Of a DNA stretch of 37,596 nucleotides, positions 8,489 through 16,482 are shown one piece after another. The notes beneath the pieces were generated by a model, which worked only from the letters and a program-made list of their open reading frames with translations, was not told the DNA's origin and ran no database searches. Source of the DNA: Methylophaga sp. (GTDB lineage Bacteria; Pseudomonadota; Gammaproteobacteria; Nitrosococcales; Methylophagaceae); NCBI GenBank assembly GCA_026988435.1, contig JALSLH010000071.1:1-37596 (forward strand). Direction: 5' to 3'. The position numbers and the translations under genes were made by a program. Positions within the stretch are counted from its first letter, which is position 1, and every line of letters begins with the position of its first letter.

Positions 8489-10231
8489 TTACTTCCTTGC
8501 TTTAGGCTGAATATTCGGCGCTTGTTCACCCGAGAAAATAAGGCTGTTAGGCTTTCTATTGAGTTCTAATATTAGAGGCTGAATTTCTCGTACAAGACTA
8601 TCGAAACTTTTTAATGTTTGTTTGAGTGTTTCAGAATTTTCTGAGCCGCCCGAGTAATTGTCAGCCAAAGCCTTAATGCTTGTCATTAATTCATTCAGAT
8701 TGTTGAGTGAGTTTTGTATTTTTGTATCACTTTCTGAACCAGAAGAATAAGTGTTTGCAAAGTTAGCTGTAGATTCAAGCATGGTATTGATGTTGTTTAT
8801 TAGCTGCTGTTTATTTGCATCAGATAACAAGGTCTCTAAGTTATGACTTACATTATTTAAGCTTTGTGCCGTTTCGTTAAAGGAATGAATCATTGCCGCG
8901 GCATTGGTCGTAAGGTCTTCTAAAGGTAGTTTATTTAGTTTATCAAGTAACTGACCAGTACTTTGTGTAAATAGGCTAAAGTCATCTAATACGCTTGGAA
9001 TAACAAGATAACTATCAAAATAGTGTGTTTCAACTGCCGGCTCGTCAGGATAATATTGTAAATTGACAAACAGTTGTCCCGTCAGCAAATTACTCGATTG
9101 TAATTTTGCACGTAGCCCTTGTTTTATCCAAGTATTCTGTTTAGAAACGATTTCATTAACCGCCTCTTGCGTATCTTCTAGCCCTAATTTACCGGCTTTT
9201 ATGGAGATCAGCACGGGAATCTTATATTCCTGATCAAATAAGCTGTGTCTGTCACCTGACTGATCGTCGATGGCCAGTACTTCACCTATATTAATACCAC
9301 GATATTCGACAGGCGCACCAACATATAAGCCCCGCACTGTATCTGAGACTAAAATAATATATTTGATCGAATGTTCATAAATGGGCGCAATGGCTGATTC
9401 CTGGTCAGGGAATATCTCAAAATAAGCACGGCTGTCGATGGGCGTTGCGGGCAAACCTTGAAGCTGATCAAAGGTGATGCTATTGCTTAATAATGATTGT
9501 AGGCTGCCAGTTTGAACATCAATGCCCTCTGCCGATAAATTAACGTTCAATCCGCTTATATTCCAAAAGCGTGTGTTTTGGGTAATAAGCCGATGGTAAG
9601 GCGCTTTGATAAAGACATTGTAATACACTTTTTTCTCAAAAATATTGAAATAAACATCTTCAAATTGACCAACAGAGAGCCCTTTATAACGAACGGTGTC
9701 ACCAATTGAATAGGCTGTTTGATCACGGCTACTCAGCGTAATATGCAAACCAGGGGTGCCAGCCGGAGTAATCGGTGGGCCTGCTAAGGCAATAAATTGA
9801 TAGGATTTTGTTTCACTGTCCCCCGGGGCAAGCTCGATATAAATACCCGATAGAATAGTGCCGAGGCCAGAAATACCTTCATGACTAATACGAGGTGAAA
9901 CGACCCATATTTGAGTATTCTCGGTGAGAAGATAGGCCGCATCTTTATTAATTTCTACGGTGACCACCACGCCATCAAGCCCTTCTTTTAATGCAATATT
10001 TCGTACTACGCCAATATCAACATTTCGAGTTTTAATTTTTGTTTTATTCGCTTCTAATCCTTCGGCAGAGACCATATTAATAGTAATGGTGACGCCTTGG
10101 CTTTGCCATTGATGATAGACCATCCATAAGCCAATACAAAGTGCGATAAAAGGAATTAACCAAATTGCAGAAATCGCTTTGCCTTTGCGAATTTCAGCTT
10201 TCTGCGGTGAGTTAGGGTGCGCTATTGCCAT
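8489..10231 (-). CDS. pqiB: PqiB-like MCE-domain protein of intermembrane lipid transport
   Basis: A 580-residue protein with one N-terminal membrane anchor (about 20-40, AISAIWLIPFIALCIGLWMVY) and three tandem MCE domains (about 45-140, 160-260 and 285-400), each with a repeat like VRYKGLSVGQ or VEYRGINIGEV. A long helical C-terminal region (about 430-560) corresponds to the needle that forms a channel toward the outer membrane in PqiB. The protein works with PqiA (inner membrane) and PqiC. The start overlaps the end of pqiA by 20 nt. Length is close to the E. coli protein (about 546), slightly longer in the tail. Confidence 0.95.
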   Translation of the reverse strand: MAIAHPNSPQKAEIRKGKAISAIWLIPFIALCIGLWMVYHQWQSQGVTITINMVSAEGLEANKTKIKTRNVDIGVVRNIALKEGLDGVVVTVEINKDAAYLLTENTQIWVVSPRISHEGISGLGTILSGIYIELAPGDSETKSYQFIALAGPPITPAGTPGLHITLSSRDQTAYSIGDTVRYKGLSVGQFEDVYFNIFEKKVYYNVFIKAPYHRLITQNTRFWNISGLNVNLSAEGIDVQTGSLQSLLSNSITFDQLQGLPATPIDSRAYFEIFPDQESAIAPIYEHSIKYIILVSDTVRGLYVGAPVEYRGINIGEVLAIDDQSGDRHSLFDQEYKIPVLISIKAGKLGLEDTQEAVNEIVSKQNTWIKQGLRAKLQSSNLLTGQLFVNLQYYPDEPAVETHYFDSYLVIPSVLDDFSLFTQSTGQLLDKLNKLPLEDLTTNAAAMIHSFNETAQSLNNVSHNLETLLSDANKQQLINNINTMLESTANFANTYSSGSESDTKIQNSLNNLNELMTSIKALADNYSGGSENSETLKQTLKSFDSLVREIQPLILELNRKPNSLIFSGEQAPNIQPKARK

Positions 10232-11396
10232 TATTTAGCCTGTTATTTATTTGGTTTTTATCAGGGTGCCATATTAAATGAGAATCAAAGCTCATTGCTG
10301 CCAGCATGGTTATTATAACCACAGCAGAAAATGCAAAGGCAGCGGGACCAGGATAAACGCTCATAGTGTTACCTAATTGAATCAAACTGACAAGAATAGT
10401 CACCACAAATACATCGATCATTGACCAACGACCAAGAAATTCAGCGATGCGGTAAAGGGTAATACGCTGTTTGTGGTGAGCGCTACTTTTAATTTGAACA
10501 GAATAATTTAGCCATGCTAATGCAATTATTTTAGCGATGGGAATAACGATGCTGGCGATAAATATAACTATAGCAATAGGATAAGAGCCATGTTGCCAGA
10601 GTAGTTCAACGCCACCTAAAATGGTATTAGGCTGATCGCGACCCAAAATCCGCGTTGTCATAATCGGTAAAATATTTGCGGGAATATAAAGAATAACCGC
10701 GGTAACAAGCAATGCCCAAACAGATTGTTTGCTATAGGGCTTTTTAAGGGAGGCATGGTGTGACGTGATATGCAATATTTTATGTAATTGAAGCTTATCT
10801 AAACGTGCCGTAGTGGCCACGATGAAAATAGAAAAAAGAATAAACATATAAAACGATAAGCCGAGAGAGACATCAGCAAGCGAGGTGATTTTAACTAAGC
10901 TGACTAATGTGCCAATTAAAAATATTTCGGCCATATTCCACGGCAATAAAGTAAAAATTAAACGAAGAATTTCAGCTGAAAAGGGCGGGGGCGGCCGCGC
11001 TAATCGAATAGGCATAAGCAGATAAATTAAACCGCATAATATGACGAAAGGAATAATAAAAATGGCAATTATTTCCAGCGATGCCAACACAATATAATCA
11101 TAATGAATGAGCGAAGTTAAGCTGTGGATAATATCTATTTGTTGAGATTGATCTTTGACACTAAAAGATAAAAATGGAAAAGGAAGCGTTGCCAATAAAA
11201 ATAATAATGCTGTGAATGCATAGGCAAGAATATAATCAACAGTAGAACGATGAAAGCTAGTGATTTCTAAACCACAGCGGGGGCAATGAGCCTCTTGTTT
11301 GTGTTGTAATTCGGGAATGTGAAGAGGCAGAGAACAATCATGGCACTCAATGACTTGGTCGCGCTGTCCATCGGCTTGTTGAGCGAGGCTAGTCAC
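10212..11396 (-). CDS. pqiA: PqiA-like inner-membrane protein
   Basis: A 394-residue protein with two PqiA membrane modules of four helices each (about 50-200 and 225-375). An N-terminal zinc-ribbon motif is present (C-H-D-C near 18-21 and C-P-R-C near 38-41). In E. coli PqiA the second module is also preceded by a CxxC...CxxC ribbon; here that place (ITSHHASLKKPYSKQ) has no cysteine, so the second ribbon is lost. The second module is well preserved (YIPANILPIMTTRILG, RWSMIDVFVVTILVSLIQLG). The start is GTG at 11396, overlapping the msrB stop (GTGA), so translation is coupled to msrB. PqiA is thought to feed lipids to the PqiB needle. Confidence 0.93.
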   Translation of the reverse strand: MTSLAQQADGQRDQVIECHDCSLPLHIPELQHKQEAHCPRCGLEITSFHRSTVDYILAYAFTALLFLLATLPFPFLSFSVKDQSQQIDIIHSLTSLIHYDYIVLASLEIIAIFIIPFVILCGLIYLLMPIRLARPPPPFSAEILRLIFTLLPWNMAEIFLIGTLVSLVKITSLADVSLGLSFYMFILFSIFIVATTARLDKLQLHKILHITSHHASLKKPYSKQSVWALLVTAVILYIPANILPIMTTRILGRDQPNTILGGVELLWQHGSYPIAIVIFIASIVIPIAKIIALAWLNYSVQIKSSAHHKQRITLYRIAEFLGRWSMIDVFVVTILVSLIQLGNTMSVYPGPAAFAFSAVVIITMLAAMSFDSHLIWHPDKNQINNRLNNGNSAP

Positions 11397-11791
11397 TTAT
11401 CGGCATTAAAATCTAAAGCAACAGAATTGATACAAAAACGTAAATTTGAAGGTGCAGGGCCGTCATTAAACACATGGCCAAGATGGGCATCACAATGCTG
11501 GCAGCGCACTTCTTTACGACTCATGCCATGGGTATAATCAGTGTGTTGTGATATGGCTCCCGACTCAATTTGTGATGAAAAACTAGGCCAGCCACATTCT
11601 GAATGGAATTTATCATGCGATGAAAATAATGGCTGCTTACAACAAATACAATGATATTGACCGATATCGCCATGTAAATAATAACTGCCCGAAAATGGCG
11701 CCTCAGTACCAGCCTCACGCGTCACACGATATTGCTCATCACTAAGCTGTTGTTGCCACTGCGAATTTGTTTTGCTTACTTTATTGACCAT
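11393..11791 (-). CDS. msrB: peptide methionine-(R)-sulfoxide reductase MsrB
   Basis: A 132-residue MsrB of standard length. Readable hallmarks are the zinc pairs C48-I-C-C51 and C-Q-H-C (in RCQHCDAHLGHVF), the HSECGWPSF motif and the catalytic cysteine in RFCINSVAL. It reduces the R epimer of methionine sulfoxide in proteins using thioredoxin. There is no signal peptide, so it is cytosolic. It is the first gene of the run into pqiA-pqiB-pqiC and is divergent from ung. It overlaps pqiA by 4 nt. Confidence 0.96.
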   Translation of the reverse strand: MVNKVSKTNSQWQQQLSDEQYRVTREAGTEAPFSGSYYLHGDIGQYHCICCKQPLFSSHDKFHSECGWPSFSSQIESGAISQHTDYTHGMSRKEVRCQHCDAHLGHVFNDGPAPSNLRFCINSVALDFNADK

Positions 11792-11928
11792 AACTTACCC
11801 ACAATTGAAGTAAGTTCGATTATGCACATCTTTTTTGAACTAGACAAGTGGTTCGAGCAGTAACTAACACTACATGCAAGCATACGAGTTTGATATGATT
11901 TATTGCAAACCCTAGTTATGGAGTATTT

Positions 11929-12612
11929 ATGGTCTTAGAAAATGCACCCAGTTGGCAGTCAGCATTAAGTGCTGAGTTTGAATTGCCTTATATGCAGAGT
12001 CTCAAACAGTTCTTACGTGCAGAGAAAGAGGCTCACAAAATGATTTATCCGTACTCATCAAATTGGTTTCATGCGCTAGAAACCACGCCACTAGATGAAG
12101 TGAAAATCGTTATTCTAGGACAAGATCCCTATCATCAACCCAATCAAGCACATGGTTTATGTTTTTCGGTGTTGCCGGGGGTAAAAACACCGCCATCCTT
12201 AGTCAATATATATAAAGAACTACAATCCGACCTTAAAATTGAACCGGTTAATCATGGTTATTTAGAAAGTTGGGCTGAGCAGGGTGTTTTATTACTTAAT
12301 GCTGTGTTAACGGTAGAAGATTCCAATGCTAACGCCCATCAAGGCAAAGGCTGGGAGCAGTTTACCGACAAAATAATCGCAACAGTAAATGAGCGCTGTG
12401 AGCATGTGGTATTTATGTTGTGGGGTAGTTATGCCCAAAAGAAAGGAGCAATGATCGATAGCGCACGCCATTGTGTATTAAAAGCGCCTCATCCATCACC
12501 TTTATCAGCCTATCGTGGTTTTTTTGGTTGTCAGCATTTTAGCCAAGCAAATAGTTATCTGAAACAATATGGTAGGGGAGTTATTGATTGGAAATTGCCA
12601 GCGAGCGTGTGA
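11929..12612 (+). CDS. ung: uracil-DNA glycosylase (family 1)
   Basis: A 227-residue family 1 UDG of normal size. The water-activating loop GQDPYH is at 64-69 (D66 catalytic), the uracil-binding phenylalanine lies in GLCFSV, and the DNA-minor-groove loop [14 protein letters not shown] carries the catalytic histidine. It removes uracil from DNA to start base excision repair. A GGAG Shine-Dalgarno lies about 6 nt before the ATG. It is divergent from msrB. The last ten codons are echoed by a diverged relic at 13550-13582, beyond the toxin-antitoxin pair. Confidence 0.97.
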   Translation: MVLENAPSWQSALSAEFELPYMQSLKQFLRAEKEAHKMIYPYSSNWFHALETTPLDEVKIVILGQDPYHQPNQAHGLCFSVLPGVKTPPSLVNIYKELQSDLKIEPVNHGYLESWAEQGVLLLNAVLTVEDSNANAHQGKGWEQFTDKIIATVNERCEHVVFMLWGSYAQKKGAMIDSARHCVLKAPHPSPLSAYRGFFGCQHFSQANSYLKQYGRGVIDWKLPASV

Positions 12613-12653
12613 TATAGTTAGGTTTAAAATTAATTGGGAAGCTCAGGCTCGAT

Positions 12654-12683
12654 TGATTTCCGAAAGGTGGAGATAGGAAATCA
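12654..12683. repeat. inverted repeat downstream of ung
   Basis: Perfect 8-bp arms TGATTTCC (12654-12661) and GGAAATCA (12676-12683) with a 14-nt loop. No T-run follows on either strand, so it is at most a weak terminator; it may be part of the boundary of the inserted patch. Confidence 0.4.
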
Positions 12684-12744
12684 GCCGTTTATCATGTGCG
12701 AATGAAATTCAGCACGGGTAGATAATATGATGTTTCATTGATAG

Positions 12745-13161
12745 CTACTGCCAAGGATTGATCACATTAAAGTTAAACGGCTCAAAGTCTTTGATGTTTC
12801 GTGTTGCTATATTGGCTTCATACAACTGGCAAATTGCTGCAATTTGGGCATCAGCCATACTTACTTGCCGGCCTGATGCTTCACAGCTGCTAACGAGATC
12901 TGCGTATAGCACTGCTGCCTGACTATCAAAAGCCAATATCCGACCGCCAAAGTCTTGATCAAACATTTCACTTGCCGCAGTGAACAGTCCCGATTTTCGT
13001 TTTCCTTCAGGTAATCTAGCGATGCCATAGAGAATTTCTGCAACCGTAATGGCTGTGATATAGAGTGTTGATACTACTTGATTGTCTAACCATGAGATTA
13101 CTGAGTTTGAAGGCTGAGACTTCATCAGTTCAGATAGGACATTGGTATCCAATACAATCAT
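12745..13161 (-). CDS. FitB/VapC-type PIN-domain toxin
   Basis: A 138-residue PIN-domain ribonuclease. The acidic metal-binding residues are in place: D5 (MIVLDTNVLSE), E42 (TVAEILYGI), D104 (MADAQIAAI) and D125 (TRNIKDF). The sequence is closer to the FitB branch than to canonical VapC. Such toxins cut RNA, typically tRNA or rRNA, when the antitoxin is degraded. Its start overlaps the antitoxin stop by 4 nt (ATGA). It looks intact, with no frameshift. The pair lies in the accessory patch between ung and yheS. The RNA target is unknown. Confidence 0.93.
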   Translation of the reverse strand: MIVLDTNVLSELMKSQPSNSVISWLDNQVVSTLYITAITVAEILYGIARLPEGKRKSGLFTAASEMFDQDFGGRILAFDSQAAVLYADLVSSCEASGRQVSMADAQIAAICQLYEANIATRNIKDFEPFNFNVINPWQ

Positions 13162-13406
13162 ATATCAAACTCAGCTGCTCTTGGTAAGTCGCTCCGTTTA
13201 GGCAGTTCTGGCATCTCAACATTCGCGGCCATAAAACGTTGGTGTATTTTCTGGCCTAAAGTTTTATCACTTATGGTCTCATTATTGAGTGTATTTCGTA
13301 AAATTGTACGCGCTTCCTCTTCCATAGAATGACCGTGATTAGCGGCAACAATACGCAACTTGGCTTTAACTGATTCATCTAAATTTCTAATTGTAATACT
13401 AGCCAT
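13158..13406 (-). CDS. FitA/VapB-type ribbon-helix-helix antitoxin
   Basis: An 82-residue antitoxin. The N-terminus ASITIRNLDESVKAKLRIVAANHGHSMEEEARTIL is a typical FitA ribbon-helix-helix DNA-binding domain; the C-terminal part (about 45-82) would wrap the PIN toxin. I place the start at the ATG at 13406, which gives the family's usual N-terminus and has a GGGAGG sequence just upstream; an in-frame ATG at 13424 would add six residues. The gene overlaps the toxin by 4 nt and probably represses its own promoter through the palindrome at 13422-13448. Confidence 0.92.
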   Translation of the reverse strand: MASITIRNLDESVKAKLRIVAANHGHSMEEEARTILRNTLNNETISDKTLGQKIHQRFMAANVEMPELPKRSDLPRAAEFDI

Positions 13407-13421
13407 ACCTCCTCCCATAAA

Positions 13422-13450
13422 CAATCATTGATAGCAATGAAATCATTGTA
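13422..13450 (-). promoter_or_regulatory. operator and -10 region of the FitAB-type operon
   Basis: CAATGAAATCATTG at 13435-13448 is an inverted repeat with 6-bp arms, and ATCATTG recurs at 13424-13430, 18 bp away. A minus-strand TACAAT (13445-13450) overlaps the palindrome and could be the -10 element. This is the arrangement expected for autorepression by a ribbon-helix-helix antitoxin; binding is inferred. Confidence 0.55.
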
Positions 13451-13503
13451 GCGGAACCAGCTTATTTTTGGAAGCTAATAGGTGTGAAAAGGATAATATA
13501 GTT

Positions 13504-13604
13504 AGTTACGTCAAAATCAATCAAATCAATGGGGTCAGATTCGATTGATTGCATTAATTGGCAGCTGCCAGTGAGTGTGTGATAAATTTAGCTCTTACGT
13601 AACT
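13504..13604. repeat. nested inverted repeats with GGGGTCAG core
   Basis: Outer 8-bp arms AGTTACGT (13504-13511) and ACGTAACT (13597-13604) enclose a second pair (ATCAATC at 13516-13522, GATTGAT at 13543-13549) around GGGGTCAG. The layout resembles small REP-like or mobile-element-end repeats, but no transposase is present. The ung relic at 13550-13582 lies inside it. Confidence 0.4.
13550..13582 (+). pseudogene. relic of a second ung 3' end
   Basis: In frame with a TGA at 13580-13582 this segment reads C-I-N-W-Q-L-P-V-S-V-stop, against [10 protein letters not shown]-stop at the end of the intact ung (12580-12612). The two stretches share 24 of 33 bases by my count, with several differences silent or conservative, and similarity runs a few bases beyond the stop. 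Nothing of the rest of ung is found upstream. It looks like the tail of another ung allele left when the toxin-antitoxin segment was inserted. Confidence 0.6.
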
Positions 13605-13627
13605 CAATCTACAAGATACAAAATGAA

Positions 13628-14086
13628 ATGAACATGACACATAAAGCACAATTAACACTGATTATTACTTTGACAGTTTTATTGCTTGGATGCATTGATA
13701 CTGATGCCGATAAAAACTATACGGACATTACTTTTGAAGAATGTGAAATCACGGTCCAAAAATTCCGAAAATATATGAAGGAAGAAGTTTTCCCCATTGT
13801 AGATATATCGAAAGTTGATGTATCCAAAGCTTCCAACATGATTCATTTGGAAGTAATTAAAGAATTGCAAACTTTTGAGAGCTCTATAAACCTTTGCAGT
13901 AGAAAGCAAATATACAGTGATAATGAGCAGAAAAATCATTATAACTTCATTGTACGAGATTTGTTCTCTTTAATAATGTATCTGGAAAACATTAGAGATA
14001 ATCGATCATCAGGAGCCGAGTTTTTAGATATTCTCTTTGATTTTATGAGAAAAAATTACTATGAAGTTATGGAATTAGCAAGGTGA
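13628..14086 (+). CDS. orphan lipoprotein of unknown function
   Basis: A 152-residue predicted lipoprotein: basic N-terminus, hydrophobic stretch LTLIITLTVLLLG and lipobox LLGC (Cys22), followed by an acidic, Asp/Glu/Lys-rich mature part predicted to be mainly helical. I do not recognise a family. The start is uncertain: ATG at 13628 or 13634; neither has a clear Shine-Dalgarno. Codon use is strongly AT-biased (ATA, AGA, AAA), unlike yheS and ung beside it, which fits recent acquisition. It is flanked by the ung relic on the left and a MITE-like element 11 bp after its stop. Confidence 0.7.
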   Translation: MNMTHKAQLTLIITLTVLLLGCIDTDADKNYTDITFEECEITVQKFRKYMKEEVFPIVDISKVDVSKASNMIHLEVIKELQTFESSINLCSRKQIYSDNEQKNHYNFIVRDLFSLIMYLENIRDNRSSGAEFLDILFDFMRKNYYEVMELAR

Positions 14087-14097
14087 ATTCACCGTCT

Positions 14098-14331
14098 TAT
14101 TTTAAGGGTAACGCTCCCTTTAACGCACATTAAGCTAGGGGAGGTTCAGCGTGACCCCGTTGATTCTAGTGCAATCGCTTAAACCATCGACAGGATTTCA
14201 ACCTTATAAAATTAGTACAGCTATTAGTATGGTGACAATTACAGAGCCACCATATTAAATTTATCACTCGTAATATTCAACAAAAATCAAGTCCAAAAAT
14301 CAGAATTAAATGGGACGTTACCCTTAAAATA
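14098..14331. mobile_element. 234-bp MITE-like element
   Basis: Perfect 16-bp terminal inverted repeats (14098-14113, TATTTTAAGGGTAACG, and 14316-14331, its reverse complement) continue inward with near identity for about ten more bases (TCCC followed by TTTAA-like sequence). The outermost TA on each side could be a TA target duplication. There is no coding sequence inside; an internal hairpin lies at 14228-14254 (TATGGTG / CACCATA). It fills most of the 303-bp gap between the orphan lipoprotein and yheS. The mobilising transposase family is not known; a TA duplication would suggest IS630/mariner type. Confidence 0.75.
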
Positions 14332-14389
14332 CTCTATATCAACGTGTGTAATTTAGCAGTAAAAGACGCCAGCTGTTAAACTACACGCC

Positions 14390-16270
14390 ATGATAAAACT
14401 TCATCAACTTTCTGTTCGCCGTGGTGTACGGCTGTTATTTGAATCTGTCAATCTAACGATCCACCCTAAACAAAAGGTGGGGTTGACGGGGGCAAACGGC
14501 ACGGGAAAATCCAGCTTATTTGCCTTATTCCAAGATAAATTACATGCTGATCATGGCAGTGTGTCGATCCCTGAATCATGGGTGATTGCACATGTGGCAC
14601 AAGAAACACCTGCTGTTGATACGTCGGCAATTGATTATGTGTTGCAAGGTGATGCGGAGTATATGGATTTGCAGCAACAATTAGTTGAGGCAGAATCGTC
14701 ACATGATGGTCATGCTCAAAGTGAATTACACGATAAATTAGCCGCGATTGATGGTTATACGGCGCGCAGTCGGGCTGGTCGGTTGTTACATGGTTTAGGG
14801 TTCTCTGCGGACCAAGAAAATCTAGCTGTTACCTCATTTTCAGGTGGCTGGCGGATGCGTTTAAATTTGGCACAGGCCTTAATGTGTCGCTCTGATTTAT
14901 TGTTATTGGATGAACCCACCAATCATTTAGATTTAGAAGCGGTGTATTGGCTAGAAGAATGGTTGCGTAATTACCAAGGCACCTTAGTATTGATTTCACA
15001 TGATCGGGATTTTTTAGATCGTGTTGTAACCCAAGTAGTGCATATCGAACAGCAGGGCATGAAAGCTTACACTGGTAATTATTCGGCCTTTGAATTAGCG
15101 CGAGCGGAACATTTAGCACATCAACAAGCGGCGCATAATAAACAGCAACGTGAGATAGCGCATATTCGCCAATTTGTGACGCGTTTTAAGGCGCAAGCAA
15201 CCAAAGCAAGACAAGCTCAAAGCCGGATCAAAGCATTGGAGCGGATGGAATTAATCGCACCTGCCCATGTTGATTCGCCGTTTCATTTTAGTTTTTATCC
15301 GCCAACACGATTAACAGCACCTTTATTAAGTTTAGATAAAATAGCCGTGGGTTATAATGACAAGCCGATTATTTCGGGGGTGAAGTTATCATTAGCACCG
15401 GGCGATCGTATTGGTTTATTGGGGCCTAATGGTGCAGGTAAATCAACATTAATAAAATTAATTGCCGGTGAATTGCCACCACTGCAAGGTAAGCGTAAAG
15501 AAGCGAAAGACATTAAAATCGCTTATTTTGCACAGCATCAATTAGAACAATTAACCATGGATGAAAGTCCATTACAGCATTTGCAACGACTTGATCGGTT
15601 AGCCTCTGAAACGGTATTGCGTAACTTTATCGGTGGTTTTGGTTTTCAAGGTGATGATGCTTTAGCACCTGTTGGCCCTTTTTCGGGTGGTGAAAAAGCA
15701 CGTTTAGTATTGGCGTTATTGGTCTATCAAAAACCAGCGGTATTATTATTAGATGAGCCGACAAATCACCTTGATTTAGAAATGCGCTTGGCTTTGACAT
15801 TAGCATTGCAAGATTTTGAAGGGGCATTGATTGTCGTTTCACATGATAGGCATTTGTTACGTACGGTGGCGGATGAGTTATGGTTAGTATCAGACGGACA
15901 AGCTAAAGTATTTGATGGCGATTTAGATGATTATCGAGAGTGGACATTGAATAAAGATAAACCCGAAAAAGTGATTAACGAAACAAGTAGTAACAGCAAT
16001 AAAAAGAAAGGTGACCGCCGTGCTGCTGCCGAAGCTAGACAAAAACTGCAACCATTGCGTAATGCGGTTAAAAAGGCTGAGCAGAAGATGGAAAAAGTGC
16101 AGTTATCATTAGATAAAGTAGAAGAAAAACTAGCAGACAACACCCTGTATGACGACAATAATAAAGACAAATTAAAAACCTTGTTATTAGAACAAGGCAA
16201 CCTAAAATCAGAGTTGGAACTAGCTGAAATGGATTGGTTTGAAGCGAGCGAACAATTAGAATCCTTCTAA
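14390..16270 (+). CDS. yheS: ABC-F ATPase, YheS type
   Basis: A 626-residue ABC-F protein close in length to E. coli YheS (637). It has two cassettes: Walker A GANGTGKSS near 35 and GPNGAGKST near 345, Walker B/D-loop [19 protein letters not shown] and [19 protein letters not shown], signatures SGGWRMRL and SGGEKARL, and a linker rich in basic residues (FKAQATKARQAQSRIKALER). The C-terminus is a charged coiled coil (about 535-625). There are no membrane segments. It is expected to bind ribosomes and assist translation of difficult sequences. The ATG has no obvious Shine-Dalgarno, and the MITE-like element ends 58 bp upstream, so it may have altered its promoter. Confidence 0.95.
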   Translation: MIKLHQLSVRRGVRLLFESVNLTIHPKQKVGLTGANGTGKSSLFALFQDKLHADHGSVSIPESWVIAHVAQETPAVDTSAIDYVLQGDAEYMDLQQQLVEAESSHDGHAQSELHDKLAAIDGYTARSRAGRLLHGLGFSADQENLAVTSFSGGWRMRLNLAQALMCRSDLLLLDEPTNHLDLEAVYWLEEWLRNYQGTLVLISHDRDFLDRVVTQVVHIEQQGMKAYTGNYSAFELARAEHLAHQQAAHNKQQREIAHIRQFVTRFKAQATKARQAQSRIKALERMELIAPAHVDSPFHFSFYPPTRLTAPLLSLDKIAVGYNDKPIISGVKLSLAPGDRIGLLGPNGAGKSTLIKLIAGELPPLQGKRKEAKDIKIAYFAQHQLEQLTMDESPLQHLQRLDRLASETVLRNFIGGFGFQGDDALAPVGPFSGGEKARLVLALLVYQKPAVLLLDEPTNHLDLEMRLALTLALQDFEGALIVVSHDRHLLRTVADELWLVSDGQAKVFDGDLDDYREWTLNKDKPEKVINETSSNSNKKKGDRRAAAEARQKLQPLRNAVKKAEQKMEKVQLSLDKVEEKLADNTLYDDNNKDKLKTLLLEQGNLKSELELAEMDWFEASEQLESF

Positions 16271-16330
16271 AAGTGCTTAAAACCGGCATAAGTTGCCGTG
16301 TTCTATATATTCAGTCCACATATGCTCATT

Positions 16331-16423
16331 TTAGAAGAGTCTAAACTTCTAACATTAGCTATAAAACTGTGAGGGTATAGGCAAAAACTAGCTTTATTAA
16401 GAATGTTTTCCCTCATATAGCTA
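16331..16423 (+). promoter_or_regulatory. inverted repeats upstream of porin promoter, possible activator sites
   Basis: TTAGAAG (16331-16337) pairs with CTTCTAA (16346-16352) across 8 nt. Further down, TAGCTATA (16356-16363) plus TGAGGG (16370-16375) form an interrupted inverted match with CCCTCATATAGCTA (16410-16423). These lie 5 to 95 bp upstream of the sigma-54-like promoter, the place for enhancer-binding-protein sites. A role as yheS mRNA 3' structure is equally possible. Confidence 0.35.
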
Positions 16424-16426
16424 AGC

Positions 16427-16443
16427 TTGGCATAAAGAGTGCT
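16427..16443 (+). promoter_or_regulatory. candidate sigma-54 (-24/-12) promoter of the porin gene
   Basis: TTGGCAT followed by AAAGA and GTGCT gives the invariant GG (16429-16430) and GC (16441-16442) separated by exactly 10 nt, and agrees with most of the TTGGCAC-N5-TTGCW consensus. Transcription would start near 16454, about 29 nt before the porin ATG. Confidence 0.6.
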
Positions 16444-16482
16444 TCAGGACCTTTGATATTATTCAATCAAGGAAGTCCTTAC

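Noticed and set aside
12613-13627. Possible CRISPR or tandem repeat from the recurring ATTGATT motifs
   Set aside because: The copies are few, of unequal spacing and explained by two inverted-repeat structures and the ung relic.
16284-16298. Short hairpin CGGCA-TAAGT-TGCCG after yheS, considered as a terminator
   Set aside because: The stem is only 5 bp and no T-run follows.
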